Source: Closterium sp. NIES-65
Lineage: Eukaryota > Streptophyta > Zygnematophyceae > Desmidiales > Closteriaceae
Direction: 5' to 3'
NCBI GenBank assembly: GCA_948144175.1
Contig: CANXME010000428.1
Location: 1-64,000, forward strand
DNA: 64,000 bases
Part shown: positions 55,701 to 64,000 of the stretch, piece by piece
How the letters are laid out: the number at the start of each line of letters is the position of its first letter
Numbering within the stretch: position 1 is the stretch's first letter
Position numbers and translations under genes: made by a program
Notes under the pieces: model-generated
Databases searched by the model: none
Told to the model about the DNA's origin: nothing
What the model saw: only the letters and a program-made list of their open reading frames with translations

Positions 55701-56415
55701 AGTCAAGGCAAGGCGGCCCTAGGGTGGAGGTAGGAGAGGGAAGTGAGGTTGGAAGCCTGTGGAGGAGTTGCTTTGTGGCAAGGTCTGAAAGCGCGCGAAA
55801 GTTGATGTGGCCAAGGCGGTGATGAAAGAGCATGGTTTTGTCGGAAAGGAGGCGGGAGTGACAGGTGGAGGAGTCAAGGGAAGGTAACGGGAGGTTTGTG
55901 AGGGAGCACGTTTGAATGGGAGCTACTACGAGCGTGTATAGGTTGTTGGAGTTGAGAGTGAAGCGGGCTAGATGAATGCCGGTTTTGGCGTCAAAGAGGC
56001 CAAAGTAGTTGACATCGTTGGGAAAGATGGTAATCACTCCTGCTTGTTGGATTTCACTTTGTGCCAGGAGGTTGTGGCGGAGGGTGGGGGCAAAGATGCC
56101 AGTGACTGTGCCCGATGGAAATGCTGGACAAAGAACTGTGGAGGACCCATGGCATTGGATGGAGAAGCTAGAATCGGCTCCGAGGAGTGGGTTGGGAGCC
56201 TGGTAAGGAACGAACGCGGTTTGGTCTTTGAGCACTGTGTGGGTGGCACCACTGTCTAGTATGAACTCGATCCCTTGTGTGTTTGAAACACCGATGTACT
56301 GTGACCCCTTCTCATTAATAAGACCAGCACCTGAGAACAACAGGTTGAGGCAAATATCAGATGGGGTGCTATCAACTGAGGGACTAGGCACCTCCACTGC
56401 CTCGACATAGTTCAC
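52790..56415 (-). pseudogene. pol: Element H pol: protease, integrase, reverse transcriptase, RNase H
   Basis: Reading down from 56415: protease EFILDSGATHTVL; pre-integrase TMLFHHRLGHINF; integrase (RVHMDLWGPAPV, LVIIDDYPRYVFV, HSDGGGEFRNN, QQNGIAESRNRTL); a Pro/Ser-rich linker reached through frame changes near 54990 and 54470; reverse transcriptase (KRVFRVKQLPGEFPVFKARY, FTQKHGLDFFETFSP, VYGLKQAPREWHNKLKS); RNase H (SDSSYADDQSDRRSS, STCEAELYAG, then DNESSIHLTKDPVF after a shift near 53020), ending at TGA 52792-52790. The catalytic motif is FILVYVDYMILVT: YVDY in place of YVDD. Another shift lies near 53920. It cannot encode an active enzyme. Confidence 0.9.
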
Positions 56416-57333
56416 GCGACGGGGTGGGGCCCAGTTGGGAGGGCGCTTGTTGGTGGAGACACCATGGACGTCGTACCACTCATCATCTCGCTTCTTGAAG
56501 CAAGTTGCCTCAAGGTGGTTGGTGCCTCCGCATTTCTGCCCCGCACGTGGGCCTTTCCTAATGATGTAGGGGCATGGGGGAAAGAAGTTGCGCCTTGGTC
56601 CTTATTGGGAGCGGAATGGGATTCCAGGGGTGTAGCGCACAGCATTGACGGATGCTTGGGCTGCAAGGTCCTTTTCGACGGAAAGGAGAGCCGATGCGAC
56701 TTTTTCGAAGGTGAGTTCCTTGGTGGGAAGTTGCTTGAGCATGGAGCTGGTGACATTGTAGGTCGGGGTCAGTCCTACAAGTAGGCCAGCTGCAGGTGCC
56801 TGTTCGGGGAAAATGATCCCAATGTCCTTGAGTTCCTCATGGATGTTGCGGATTTCAGAAATGTAATCTGCCATGCCAGGGCATTCATCAAGGCGGACCT
56901 GGAACATTCGAGGGATGAGGATGGCAACACCCACTGCTGTCTTGTCATGGAAACGGTCCTGGAGGTACTTCCAAATCGCATGAGCGGAGCGAAAGGTGCG
57001 GTAGGATTTGACGAGCTCAACCGGAGTGGTGGTGATGAAAAGCGGCAGTCTGCTGAATCTGCCTGCTCCCACACACTGAAATCAGTCTCGTACTTGGTGG
57101 TCTGAGCGTCAAAAGCGGCCTTCTCTGCGGCAGTGGCGCCTTCGCCAAGGGGATCGGGAGGGAGAGGCATCTTTCCCTTGCCGCGGTTGAGGAGGATGTC
57201 CTTAAGGCAAATCCCCTTCAAGGAGGTGCTTCTCCACCCCATAGCACCATTCTCCAAAGTTGGTGCTCGTGCCGTTGGGAGCGAGGTTGAGAATGATGAG
57301 GTTTCCGACTAGGGTAGAAGTTGAAGTCGCCAT
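56416..57333 (-). pseudogene. gag: Element H Gag with extended zinc finger
   Basis: ATG at 57333 opens MATSTSTLVGNLIILNLAPN and NFGEWCYGVEKHL. At least two frame changes follow before KYETDFSVWEQADS and the UBN2-like core (TPVELVKSYRTFRSAHAIW, KYLQDRFHDKTAVG, EFLxx-type SEIRNIHEELKDIG, PAAGLLVGLTPTYN, SALLSVEKDLAAQ). The end carries CPYIIRKGPRAGQKC followed by GGTNHLEATC (C-x13-C-x4-H-x4-C, 56574-56500), the same unusual spacing as in elements A, B and C. The protease frame follows directly. Confidence 0.8.
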
Positions 57334-57489
57334 TTGCGCGGAGCGCAGCGCTAAAGTCAACGATACGAAGCGGAGCGAAGTTCGTGTGCAGCGCGGCGAT
57401 TTTGAAAATTGATGAAGTCCGAAATGCGGAAATGTGCGATTTTGCCAATAAGATTGCGATTCCTATTCTGCTTCTCTGCTTCGCCGATG

Positions 57490-57775
57490 ACCCCTTTTCT
57501 GCTGCGCTGATGACCTGTTCCGCTGCGCCGCTGACCTGTGCTGCTGTGCCGCTGAACCTGCTCTGCTGCGCCGCTGAACCTGCTCTGCTGCACCGCTGAC
57601 CTGCTCTGCTGCGCCGCTGAACCTGCTCTGCTGCGCCGCTGAACCTGCTCTGCTGCGCCGCTGAACCTGCTCTGCTGCGCCGCTGAACCTGCTCTGCTGC
57701 GCCGCTGACCTGCTCTGCTGCGCCGCTGAACCTGCTCTGCTGCGCCGCTGAACCTGCTCTGCTGCACCAATGAAA
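57490..57775 (-). repeat. Minisatellite in the leader of element H, about 13 units
   Basis: Plus-strand unit CTGCGCCGCTGAACCTGCTCTG (22 bp), with 19-bp variants lacking GAA. It lies between the primer site and the gag start, as the repeat arrays of A, B and C do. Confidence 0.9.
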
Positions 57776-58012
57776 ACCTGCTATAAGTTTTGAATGTGAG
57801 AAAATTACCACGGAAATTTGAAATTTCAGAGCTTACGATGAAGGAAATTGACGGAGAAATGTGCCGCCGTGGAAATCGGAAATGCACGTAGACGGAGCGG
57901 GAAAGCGCTTTTGACCAGTGCGACGGTGTGAAGACAAAAAACACTAAGCAAAGAAGGCGTGAACCGAGAACGCCATAGGCGAGAGGAAGAGAATGATCGC
58001 GACGCCAAGGAT

Positions 58013-58050
58013 CGGATTCCGCGTGAGCGGAATTTGCTAGCTCGATACCA
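58013..58050 (-). promoter_or_regulatory. Primer-binding site and hairpin of element H
   Basis: In sense, TGGTATCGAGCT directly follows the LTR and resembles the initiator-tRNA-Met site. A few bases on, ATTCCGCTCACGCGGAAT forms a perfect 7-bp stem with a 4-base loop. Confidence 0.75.
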
Positions 58051-58308
58051 TGATTAAATTGGAACTAAACTGATTGATTAGGAAAGAAGGCACTAGGCCT
58101 TAAGTACAAACGAGATTGGGATGGGCAAGGCTAGGGAAAAGATGGGATGGGAATCCTAGCAAATCTCCAATTGGTGAGTTGGCAGATTTGCAGGATTACA
58201 AGGGAATCCCAACGAGATAGGGTTGGGATCACAAACTACACCCAACCCGCAAATAACCTACACGATATAGAATATAGTACACAAAGTGTTGATAGCCTAA
58301 TTCTAACA
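58051..58308 (-). repeat. 5' LTR of element H (258 bp)
   Basis: The right-hand copy, next to the primer site. Its outer edge abuts the CCCAT duplication at 58309-58313. Confidence 0.95.
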
Positions 58309-59452
58309 CCCATACCGCGCATAGACGACCTACTGGACCAACTGCGTGGTGCAACAGTCTTTTCGAAGTTGGACCTACGGTCAGGTTACTGGCAGATCAA
58401 GATGACGGACAACTCGATCCACAAGACGGCGTTCCGTACCAGATACGGCTCCTATGAATACTTGGTGATGCCGTTCGGACTCTGCAACGTTCCAGGCGGA
58501 GATGAGTCACATCTTACGACCGCTACTGGACGAGTGCGTAGTGGTGTATCTGGACGACATTCTTATATACTCCAAGAACATGAAGGAGCACGTGGAGCAT
58601 CTGTGGAAGGTGTTCGAGATCCTGCGGAAAAACAAGTTCTACGTGAAGCTGTCGAAGAGTGACTTTGCCCTGAAGAAGGTGCAGTTTCTTGGGCACATGG
58701 TGAGTGACGAGGGCGTACACGTGGACCCGCGGAAGATCGAAACCGTCAAGAAGTGGAAAGTACCAGAGAACGTGAAGGAGTTACAGCAGTTCCTAGGCTT
58801 CGCCAACTACTACAACAGGTTCGTGCCGCAGTACGCTAAGATAGCAGCGCCACTGACCGACCTACTGAAAAATGATACGCCATCCATGACAAGAAAGCCT
58901 TTGCGATAGTCATAGCCTTCAAAGCATGGAGGTGTTACTTAGAGGGAGCCAAGACTACAGTCTATACTGACCACTGCAGTATCAAATACCTGAAGTCGCA
59001 GCCGACGCTCTCACGACGTTAGATGCGGTGGGTGGACTTCCTTGAAACTCACTTCCACTAGGACATCGTCTACAAACCTGGGCTACATAACAAGGCAGAC
59101 GTGTTGAGCCGCCCTGGACATGTAGCAGGCATCCAGCTCGACGGGATGAACCCTTTGCTCAAGGGTCTATTCAAACATGGGTACTCCGTGGACGCAGAAA
59201 TCGCTACAGCACTGACCAAGAAATTGTTACAGTGGGAGAAAGACTTAGCTTTAAGAAAGGGTTCAGGAAAGATTTGGGTACCAAATTACGCCCCGCTACG
59301 GCAGATCCTATTGGAGGAGTTTTCACGACGTACCTTACGCGGGACATTTCAGGACCAACAAGACGTTAGCAGGGATAGCGAAGTATTACTACTGGCCCGG
59401 GATGGCAGCAAACGTGCAGCAGTTCGTCACCTCCTGCGATACGTGCCAGCGG
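58309..59452 (+). pseudogene. pol: Element G reverse transcriptase remainder, RNase H and integrase zinc domain
   Basis: It continues the RT frame: [52 protein letters not shown] frame change and small loss follow near 58495. Then comes [17 protein letters not shown] (YLDD, near 58540), then FVKLSKS-like [20 protein letters not shown], then LQQFLGFANYYNRFVP. RNase H is reduced: CSIKYLKSQPTLS with a TAG near 59020, then YKPGLHNKADVLSRPG. The integrase zinc domain (HF...CDTCQR, near 59330-59440) follows, with its His part out of frame. It ends where F sequence begins. Confidence 0.8.
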
Positions 59453-61033
59453 GTGTACCTGCGGGGAAGGGAATTCACCTTAGTGACAGACCACCAGCCC
59501 CTGACGTGGCTGATGACAACCCCGGGACTAACGGGCAGGAATGCAAGATGGGCGATGAAGCTGTAGGAGTATGACTTCAAGATTAGGCATAGGCCAGGAA
59601 AAACAGTGCAATACGTGGATGGCCTCTCACGGAACCCGCCGCCGCTCGAGCCCACTGTGACCTTGACAATGCTGGCCAGATTAGTGGAGCAAAACGAGGC
59701 CAATGAGGGGAAGGGGCCAGCAGAGATTTGGGAGGACGAACCGGCCATGCGATGGGTGAAGGGAGAGACAGGAGAGGACAAAGCGCTGCCGGCACGGGTG
59801 AGGGCAAGGGGCCAGCATTACAGGTGGTACCAGCAGCAGTTGCAGGTGCAGACAGAGGACGGATGGAAGCTGGTGCCAGCCCCAAGCGAGAGAGAAGCAG
59901 TGATTAAGGAAGTCCACACCAAGCTAGGGCACTTTGGGCATGAGAGGACAGTGCAGCTGTTGAAGACAGGGAGGTGGTGGGAGGGGATGCGGAGGCAAGT
60001 TAAGGGGTGGGTGGAGGGTTGTGAGGCATGCCAAAGGAGCAGGGCAAACCTCACCCAAGCCAAGGCGGATTTGCAGTCGCTGCCCATCCGAGGCCTCGGC
60101 TTCCGATGGTCCTTAGACCTGGCGGGGGAGCTGCCACTGAGCCGTGGGGGGAAACAGTACAAAGTGCTCATGGTCGAACATGTGAGCAAGTAGCTGGAGG
60201 TAAGAGCGATCCCGAGCAAGTGCTCCAGACACGTGGCAGCAGCGTTCAAGGAACAAGTGTTGTGCAGGTTCGGGGTATGTGCAAAGGTCCTAACAGATCA
60301 AGGGACAGAGTTCCAGGGGGAGTTGAAGGGGATGCTGGAGGATACTGGGATCACCCACAGGCGCACTTCGCGGTACCACCCACAGAGCAATGGGCTGACT
60401 GAGCGACTGGTCCAGACCTTGAAGCGGGGACTGCGAGCATACGGGGAAAAGAGGAAGCGGGACTGGGACGAGGAGCTGCATTGGATAGCAGCAGGGTACA
60501 GATTTGGGAAGCAGGTGGCGCTGAGAGATCACTCCCCTTATAGTCTCCTATATGGGTGTGAGCCGCTGCTGCCGGTGGGAGCAACCCGGGTCCTCACAGA
60601 CACTGTGACTACAGGGACGATAGAGAAGTGGGTGGCGCTGTTCGAGACCAAGGCAAGATACCTACGAGTGATGATGCCAGCGGCATTGGAGAATCTCCAC
60701 ACCGCACAGCTGCGGGATGCTCGGAGATATGAGCAAAGGCAACAGCAAGGGGCCGGGGGCAGACCCAGGAAGGGAGTGAGTCAGGGGCAAGAAGTGTACT
60801 TGAAGCGGGCAAAGCAAGACACGCTGGATGTTGGGGTGGGCACGGAGAGGTGGAGGGTGAAGGAGGTCCATTCCTCAAGGGTGTTGGTTCTGGAAAATGA
60901 CACAGGGGCACTCCTGAAGAAGCACCAGAGCAATACGGACATGGTGAGGGGGAGCAAGCCTCACCAAGCGGGTCCTATGACTCGGCCCCAGGCAGCTAGA
61001 GCACGAGCACAGGAGGGGGTAGTGGGTAGGTGA
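59453..61033 (+). pseudogene. pol: Element F RNase H remainder and integrase
   Basis: RNase H: VYLRGREFTLVTDHQPLTWL, then TAG 59564-59566 (KL*EYDFKIRHRPGK, where Gln is usual), then YVDGLSRNPPP. Integrase: zinc domain HTKLGHFGHERTVQLL...CEACQRSR (HHCC); core WSLDLAGELPLSRGGKQYKV, TAG 60191-60193 (HVSK*LEV, where Trp is usual), VLTDQGTEFQGELKG and YHPQSNGLTERLVQTLK (D, D and E present). The C-terminal region has VSQGQEVYLKRAKQD. No chromodomain is visible. Ends near TGA 61031-61033. Confidence 0.85.
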
Positions 61034-61769
61034 GGCTGTGCAACAGGGAGAAGGAGGAAACAGGAGAGTCGGCATGAGAAGAACAAGTGCAGGAAGAAGA
61101 GCAGGTGCAAGGTGAAGAGCAGGTGCAGGGTGAAGAGGAGGTGCATGAAGAAGAGCGGCGGCTGAGAGGAGGAAGGTTCTCCGACAGCTGTCACCGCATA
61201 TGCACTTAATGCATATGCAATAACAGTAGAATGATGGTATAGTGTGGGCTTCATACTAATTCCATAGGAAGATGAGATAGGAATAAGAATATAAGTAATA
61301 GGTGTCGGATGTAGCGAAGTTACTATTAGGCGCGAGGGTGTAGAAGGGGGGAAACAGGATAAAAGCGGTTGAGATAAAAAGGGGGAAAGACTCCGAAGGG
61401 CGAAATGTGAAACCAATGAACCCCAACCCAGAGCCGCACATTTGGAAATGTGCAGCCAGGGGTAGGGTAAGGTCACTCACCTCCAACCCATCAATGCTTT
61501 CTCGTTGTTATTCTCTCGAACTAGTGGAAGTAGCTGTTTCACGCTCTAGCACTCTACAGCCCAACACTGAGAGGGAACCTACGGAGTGAAGGACAAGGCT
61601 CATTGGGTAACTGAGGCTGTGCAACAGGGAGAAGGAGGAAACAGGAGAGTCGGCATGAGAAGAACAGGTGCAGGAAAAAGAGCAGGTGCAGGGTGAAGAT
61701 CAGGTGCAGGGTGAAGAGGAGGTGCATGAAGAAGAGCGGCGGCTGAGAGGAGGAAGGTTCTCCGACAGC
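61032..61769 (+). repeat. Direct repeat of about 157 bp flanking the F LTR
   Basis: 61032-61188 and 61608-61769 are nearly identical (both start TGAGGCTGTGCAACAGGGAG and end GGTTCTCCGACAGC). Inside each are 18-bp sub-repeats of the GAAGAGCAGGTGCAGGGT kind. The first copy precedes the LTR and the second follows it after about 12 bases. Confidence 0.85.
61189..61595 (+). repeat. Probable 3' LTR of element F (407 bp)
   Basis: Begins TGTCACCGCATATGC and ends GTGAAGGACA (TGTC/GACA ends). It contains GATAAAAAGG, a TATA-like word. It sits just downstream of pol and its purine-rich tail. The call rests on position and ends only, as no second copy exists here. Confidence 0.5.
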
Positions 61770-61841
61770 GCTACATGCGTGGTCTGAGCGTGTGCAAGCA
61801 TTTGAGGTTTGTGCAGTTTGATTTTTCTGAGTGTGTGTGAA

Positions 61842-62586
61842 TGTTATTTGGCTTGAGCAGATATCTTAGGTGACTCCTCTCCTCTAGAGCTTTTCGATGA
61901 ACCAAGTACCACTTCAATCGGAGCACGAACAAGAAATTTACGAACGTTGGAGTTCGTATGCTTTTCATATTTGATTGTAGCAACTGTGGGAAGTTGTGGG
62001 GTTGACTCAATATTGAGTACAGACTTTTGGGGGTTGGGAAATTCGTCTTTTCTATTGTAGTTGCTTCCAAATGGTTGGGAGAAACCAAACCAGGTTGGCA
62101 ACTGTGGCCAAGTTGGGTTGAGGTGGACTGTGGAGGTTGGGATCGTGACAAAGGTCAAAGTTGGGTTGCGTATGGGGAAGGGAATTGTGTGGCATGGGGT
62201 TTCCTTGGTTGGGGACTCTCTTGGGACCTTCCTTCTCATTCTTCTCATCCCTTCCACCTAGTTTAGTGCTACTCTAACTCTCTTGTGTAGTTATTGTGAA
62301 CTTGTGTGAGACTCTTGTGATTGAGTTAAGTTCTTATGGCAGCATACCCCCTTGTGCGCCGATATTGATAAGTCGAGATGTTTTTCATCTCTTGATACGA
62401 TTCAAATTGGAAATTGTAGCCACGGACTAAGGCTACATCATATCTGAGTTTGGTGAAGTTTTGACCATGAGTTTTTTGTCGACGGCGTTTCTTGTGAGCG
62501 CGACTATTCTGTCCAGAAATAGAGACCAACGATTTTGAGAAATTTAGGCACCTAATCTTCATAGACTCCGTCCTTAGTCTCTAACA
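61842..62586 (+). repeat. Putative 5' LTR of the right-edge copia element
   Basis: The right end is supported by the primer site two bases on. TCTCTAACA ends the LTR, and the nearest matching start is TGTTATTTGG at 61842 (TGTTA/TAACA). The partner LTR lies outside the window, so the left end is a guess. 61770-61841 holds nothing recognisable. Confidence 0.35.
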
Positions 62587-62588
62587 AG

Positions 62589-62600
62589 TGGTATCAGAGC
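62589..62600 (+). promoter_or_regulatory. Primer-binding site of the right-edge copia element
   Basis: TGGTATCAGAGC is the exact complement expected for the 3' end of initiator tRNA-Met. Confidence 0.85.
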
Positions 62601-62760
62601 TGATTAAGGACTTCGTGGAGAGTCTACTGAAGTGTGAAGACCCTCCTAGACCCACCATGGCCTGTGGGCGTGCCTAAGTGGAGTTCTGGAGGTTGGATGT
62701 GACTTCCGCTAAGGGAAAACTCTGCCGAAATTTTGTTGGATGAGTGAACCGCCACCATCC

Positions 62761-64000
62761 ATGATTGAGGCGTTGGATGGCTCCAATTACGAGGAATGGA
62801 GTGGGCGGATGAGGAGTGTTTTCAAGCACTACAAGCTGCTCTAACTTGCGATGGGAGAAGAGAAAATGCCTGAGGAAGAAGATGCTAGGGAGCGATGGAT
62901 TGAGCTAAGCACGGTGTTGTTCGACCTCATCTTGCAATCGGTCAACAACGACATGTTCCAGCACATCAAGGACTTGGTCGAGTTGGACGACTCCAGTCCA
63001 AATGCGTGGAAGCTACTGCGCGACGTGATTCAGCCCAACACGCTGCGGATGGTGATTGTGTTGGAGAAGGAGTTGGCTGCCCTCTCCATGAAACCGGGAG
63101 ATGATGTAAACCGGTCCTTGACAAGATCAAGGACACCTATGCTAGAATGGCAGCGGCGGGCAGCGAAGTGTCGCAGATGCAACAGTGCACCAAGATCATC
63201 TCGGTGCTCGACAACTCGTAGGACAACCTCATCCCCACCCTCAACGTTCAACAAGACAAATGGACGCCTGAGTGATTACTGCAGCAGATTCTGCAGGAGG
63301 ACTTCAGCAAGCACCACACGGGAGGTGGTGCTACCAACAAAACTGCTGAGGGGTATGGAGCTGTAGGAGGCAGCAGAGGAAGAGAGTGAGGGATAGGCCG
63401 AGGCCGTGGGAGAGGCTTTGGCAGAGGGAGAGGCCGAGGTGACTATAATGGGGGGCATGGGAGCTCTGGTGGCAGGGGGAGCACCCAAATGGAGGGTGCG
63501 TGCTGGTACTGCAAGAAGGCTGGACACCCGTGGTTCAAGTGTTTCAGCCGGCCTGAGGGATGGGCCCCTCTAGGCGTGAAGCCGCCAAGTGGTGAACGTG
63601 CACGCGGTGGCGCTGTGCAAGGTTCAGGTGCACAAGGTAAAGCCGACCCTGGGATGTTCCTCATGGTTGAGGATGTGCAAGGGAGTGGGGGTGATGTGGG
63701 TTCAGTTGGGAAGGTTGTGATGCACCCCCTCACTCACTGGGTGATCGATTCATGTTGCATGAGTCACATGACCCCACGGGCAGATCTGCTTGATCAGGTG
63801 AAGCCCCCTGGCAAGATCAAGTTTGTGGCTGCCGCTTCAGGTGCTTTGCTCCCTGTAATTGGTGTTGGGAATGCCAAGGTGATGGGAGCCAATGGAGGGC
63901 TCGTGGGACTTGGGAATGTCCTGTTGATTGAAGGTTTATCCGCTAACCTCCTCTCTGTGCGCCGGCTGCAGAAAAGCAAGGCCAAAGTGACTTTCGGCCC
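62761..64000 (+). pseudogene. gag-pol: Right-edge copia element: Gag and start of protease, runs off the window
   Basis: ATG at 62761 opens MIEALDGSNYEEWSGRMRSV (copia Gag, UBN2-like). A TAA at 62842-62844 precedes LAMGEEKMPEEEDARERW and HIKDLVELDDSSPNAWKLL. A frame change near 63110 leads to KDTYARMAAAGSEVSQMQQC, TAG 63219, TGA 63273, a Gly/Arg-rich stretch with TGA 63387, and the knuckle CWYCKKAGHPWFKC (C-x2-C-x4-H-x4-C, about 63498-63542). The protease reads HWVIDSCCMSHMTPRADLL: DSCC where DSGx is usual. ANLLSVRRLQK follows before the window ends. Confidence 0.8.

Larger units (their letters stand above)
52511..58308 (-). mobile_element. Copia retrotransposon H inserted in element G
   Basis: LTRs of 258 bp at both ends, primer site next to the right LTR, polypurine tract (CCTAGGGGGTG in sense) next to the left one, so it reads right to left. 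The target duplication CCCAT is at 52506-52510 and 58309-58313. Removing H rejoins KYPI + PRIDDLL in the reverse transcriptase of G. Its Gag and pol are broken. Confidence 0.95.
49405..59452 (+). mobile_element. Gypsy retrotransposon G inserted in F, 3' end deleted, interrupted by element H
   Basis: 5' LTR, tRNA primer site, Gag, protease and the first part of reverse transcriptase lie left of element H. The rest of reverse transcriptase, RNase H remnants and the integrase zinc domain lie right of it. Sequence switches to element F RNase H near 59452, so the integrase core and 3' LTR of G are deleted. Coding parts are heavily decayed. Confidence 0.8.
45378..61595 (+). mobile_element. Gypsy retrotransposon F encoding a DNA methyltransferase, interrupted by G (and H within G)
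   Basis: Order: Gag, triple zinc knuckle, protease, C5-methyltransferase, reverse transcriptase, [element G from 49405 to 59452], RNase H remainder, integrase, 3' LTR. Integrase after reverse transcriptase marks it as Ty3/gypsy. No 5' LTR was found. Coding stops inside pol are all TAG (46616, 47102, 47513, 59564, 60191, plus 46137 in gag). About 100 residues of RNase H are missing at the G junction. Confidence 0.85.

Noticed and set aside
20771-60193. TAG read as a sense codon (as in some ulvophyte algae)
   Set aside because: TAG falls both where Gln is expected (27975, 59564, 25563) and where Trp is expected (24411, 60191), and related copies in the window use CAG or TGG at some of these sites. 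That fits mutation, not one reassigned meaning.

Overview
The window is nuclear DNA from a eukaryote, most likely a streptophyte green alga. A zygnematophyte of the Closterium type is my best guess; this is an inference from gene types and from the style of the Ty1/copia polyproteins, not a measured match. The few host genes have GT-AG introns. They are a LysM protein (1-836, entering from the left edge), a decayed RNA-dependent RNA polymerase of the RNA-silencing type (1090-3804, minus), a leucine-rich-repeat protein (28965-29835, minus), and weakly supported spliced genes at 8660-9526 (minus) and 12940-15167 (plus).

From about 5.3 to 10.2 kb lies a decayed tyrosine-recombinase gene of the Crypton/Ndc10 type, with three phase-consistent exons and a recognisable HxxR...Y catalytic core.

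From 15.5 kb to the right end the window is almost entirely LTR retrotransposons stacked inside one another. Copia element A (18430-25947, LTRs of only 128 bp, duplication TGCAC) sits in the integrase gene of copia element E (about 15480-28631). Copia element C (35480-41491, minus, 132-bp LTRs, duplication ATTCT) sits in the related copia element B (31514-44266); taking C out restores one uninterrupted B polyprotein frame of about 1,870 codons. Gypsy element G (from 49405) sits in gypsy element F (45378-61595). Copia element H (52511-58308, minus, duplication CCCAT) sits in the reverse transcriptase gene of G. A later deletion fused the G integrase gene to the F RNase H gene near 59452. A further copia element starts near 62.6 kb and runs off the right edge.

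The most notable content is element F. Between its protease and reverse transcriptase, the gypsy pol frame carries a complete-looking C5-cytosine DNA methyltransferase domain (47516-48510). Other striking points are an unusual C-x13-C-x3/4-H-x4-C finger in the Gag of two copia families, an exact inversion of the gag-protease segment beside the primer-binding site of element C, DSCC in place of DSGx in two copia proteases, and a strong excess of TAG among the stop codons that break the reading frames. That excess falls where CAG or TGG is expected, which would suit decay of methylated cytosines.
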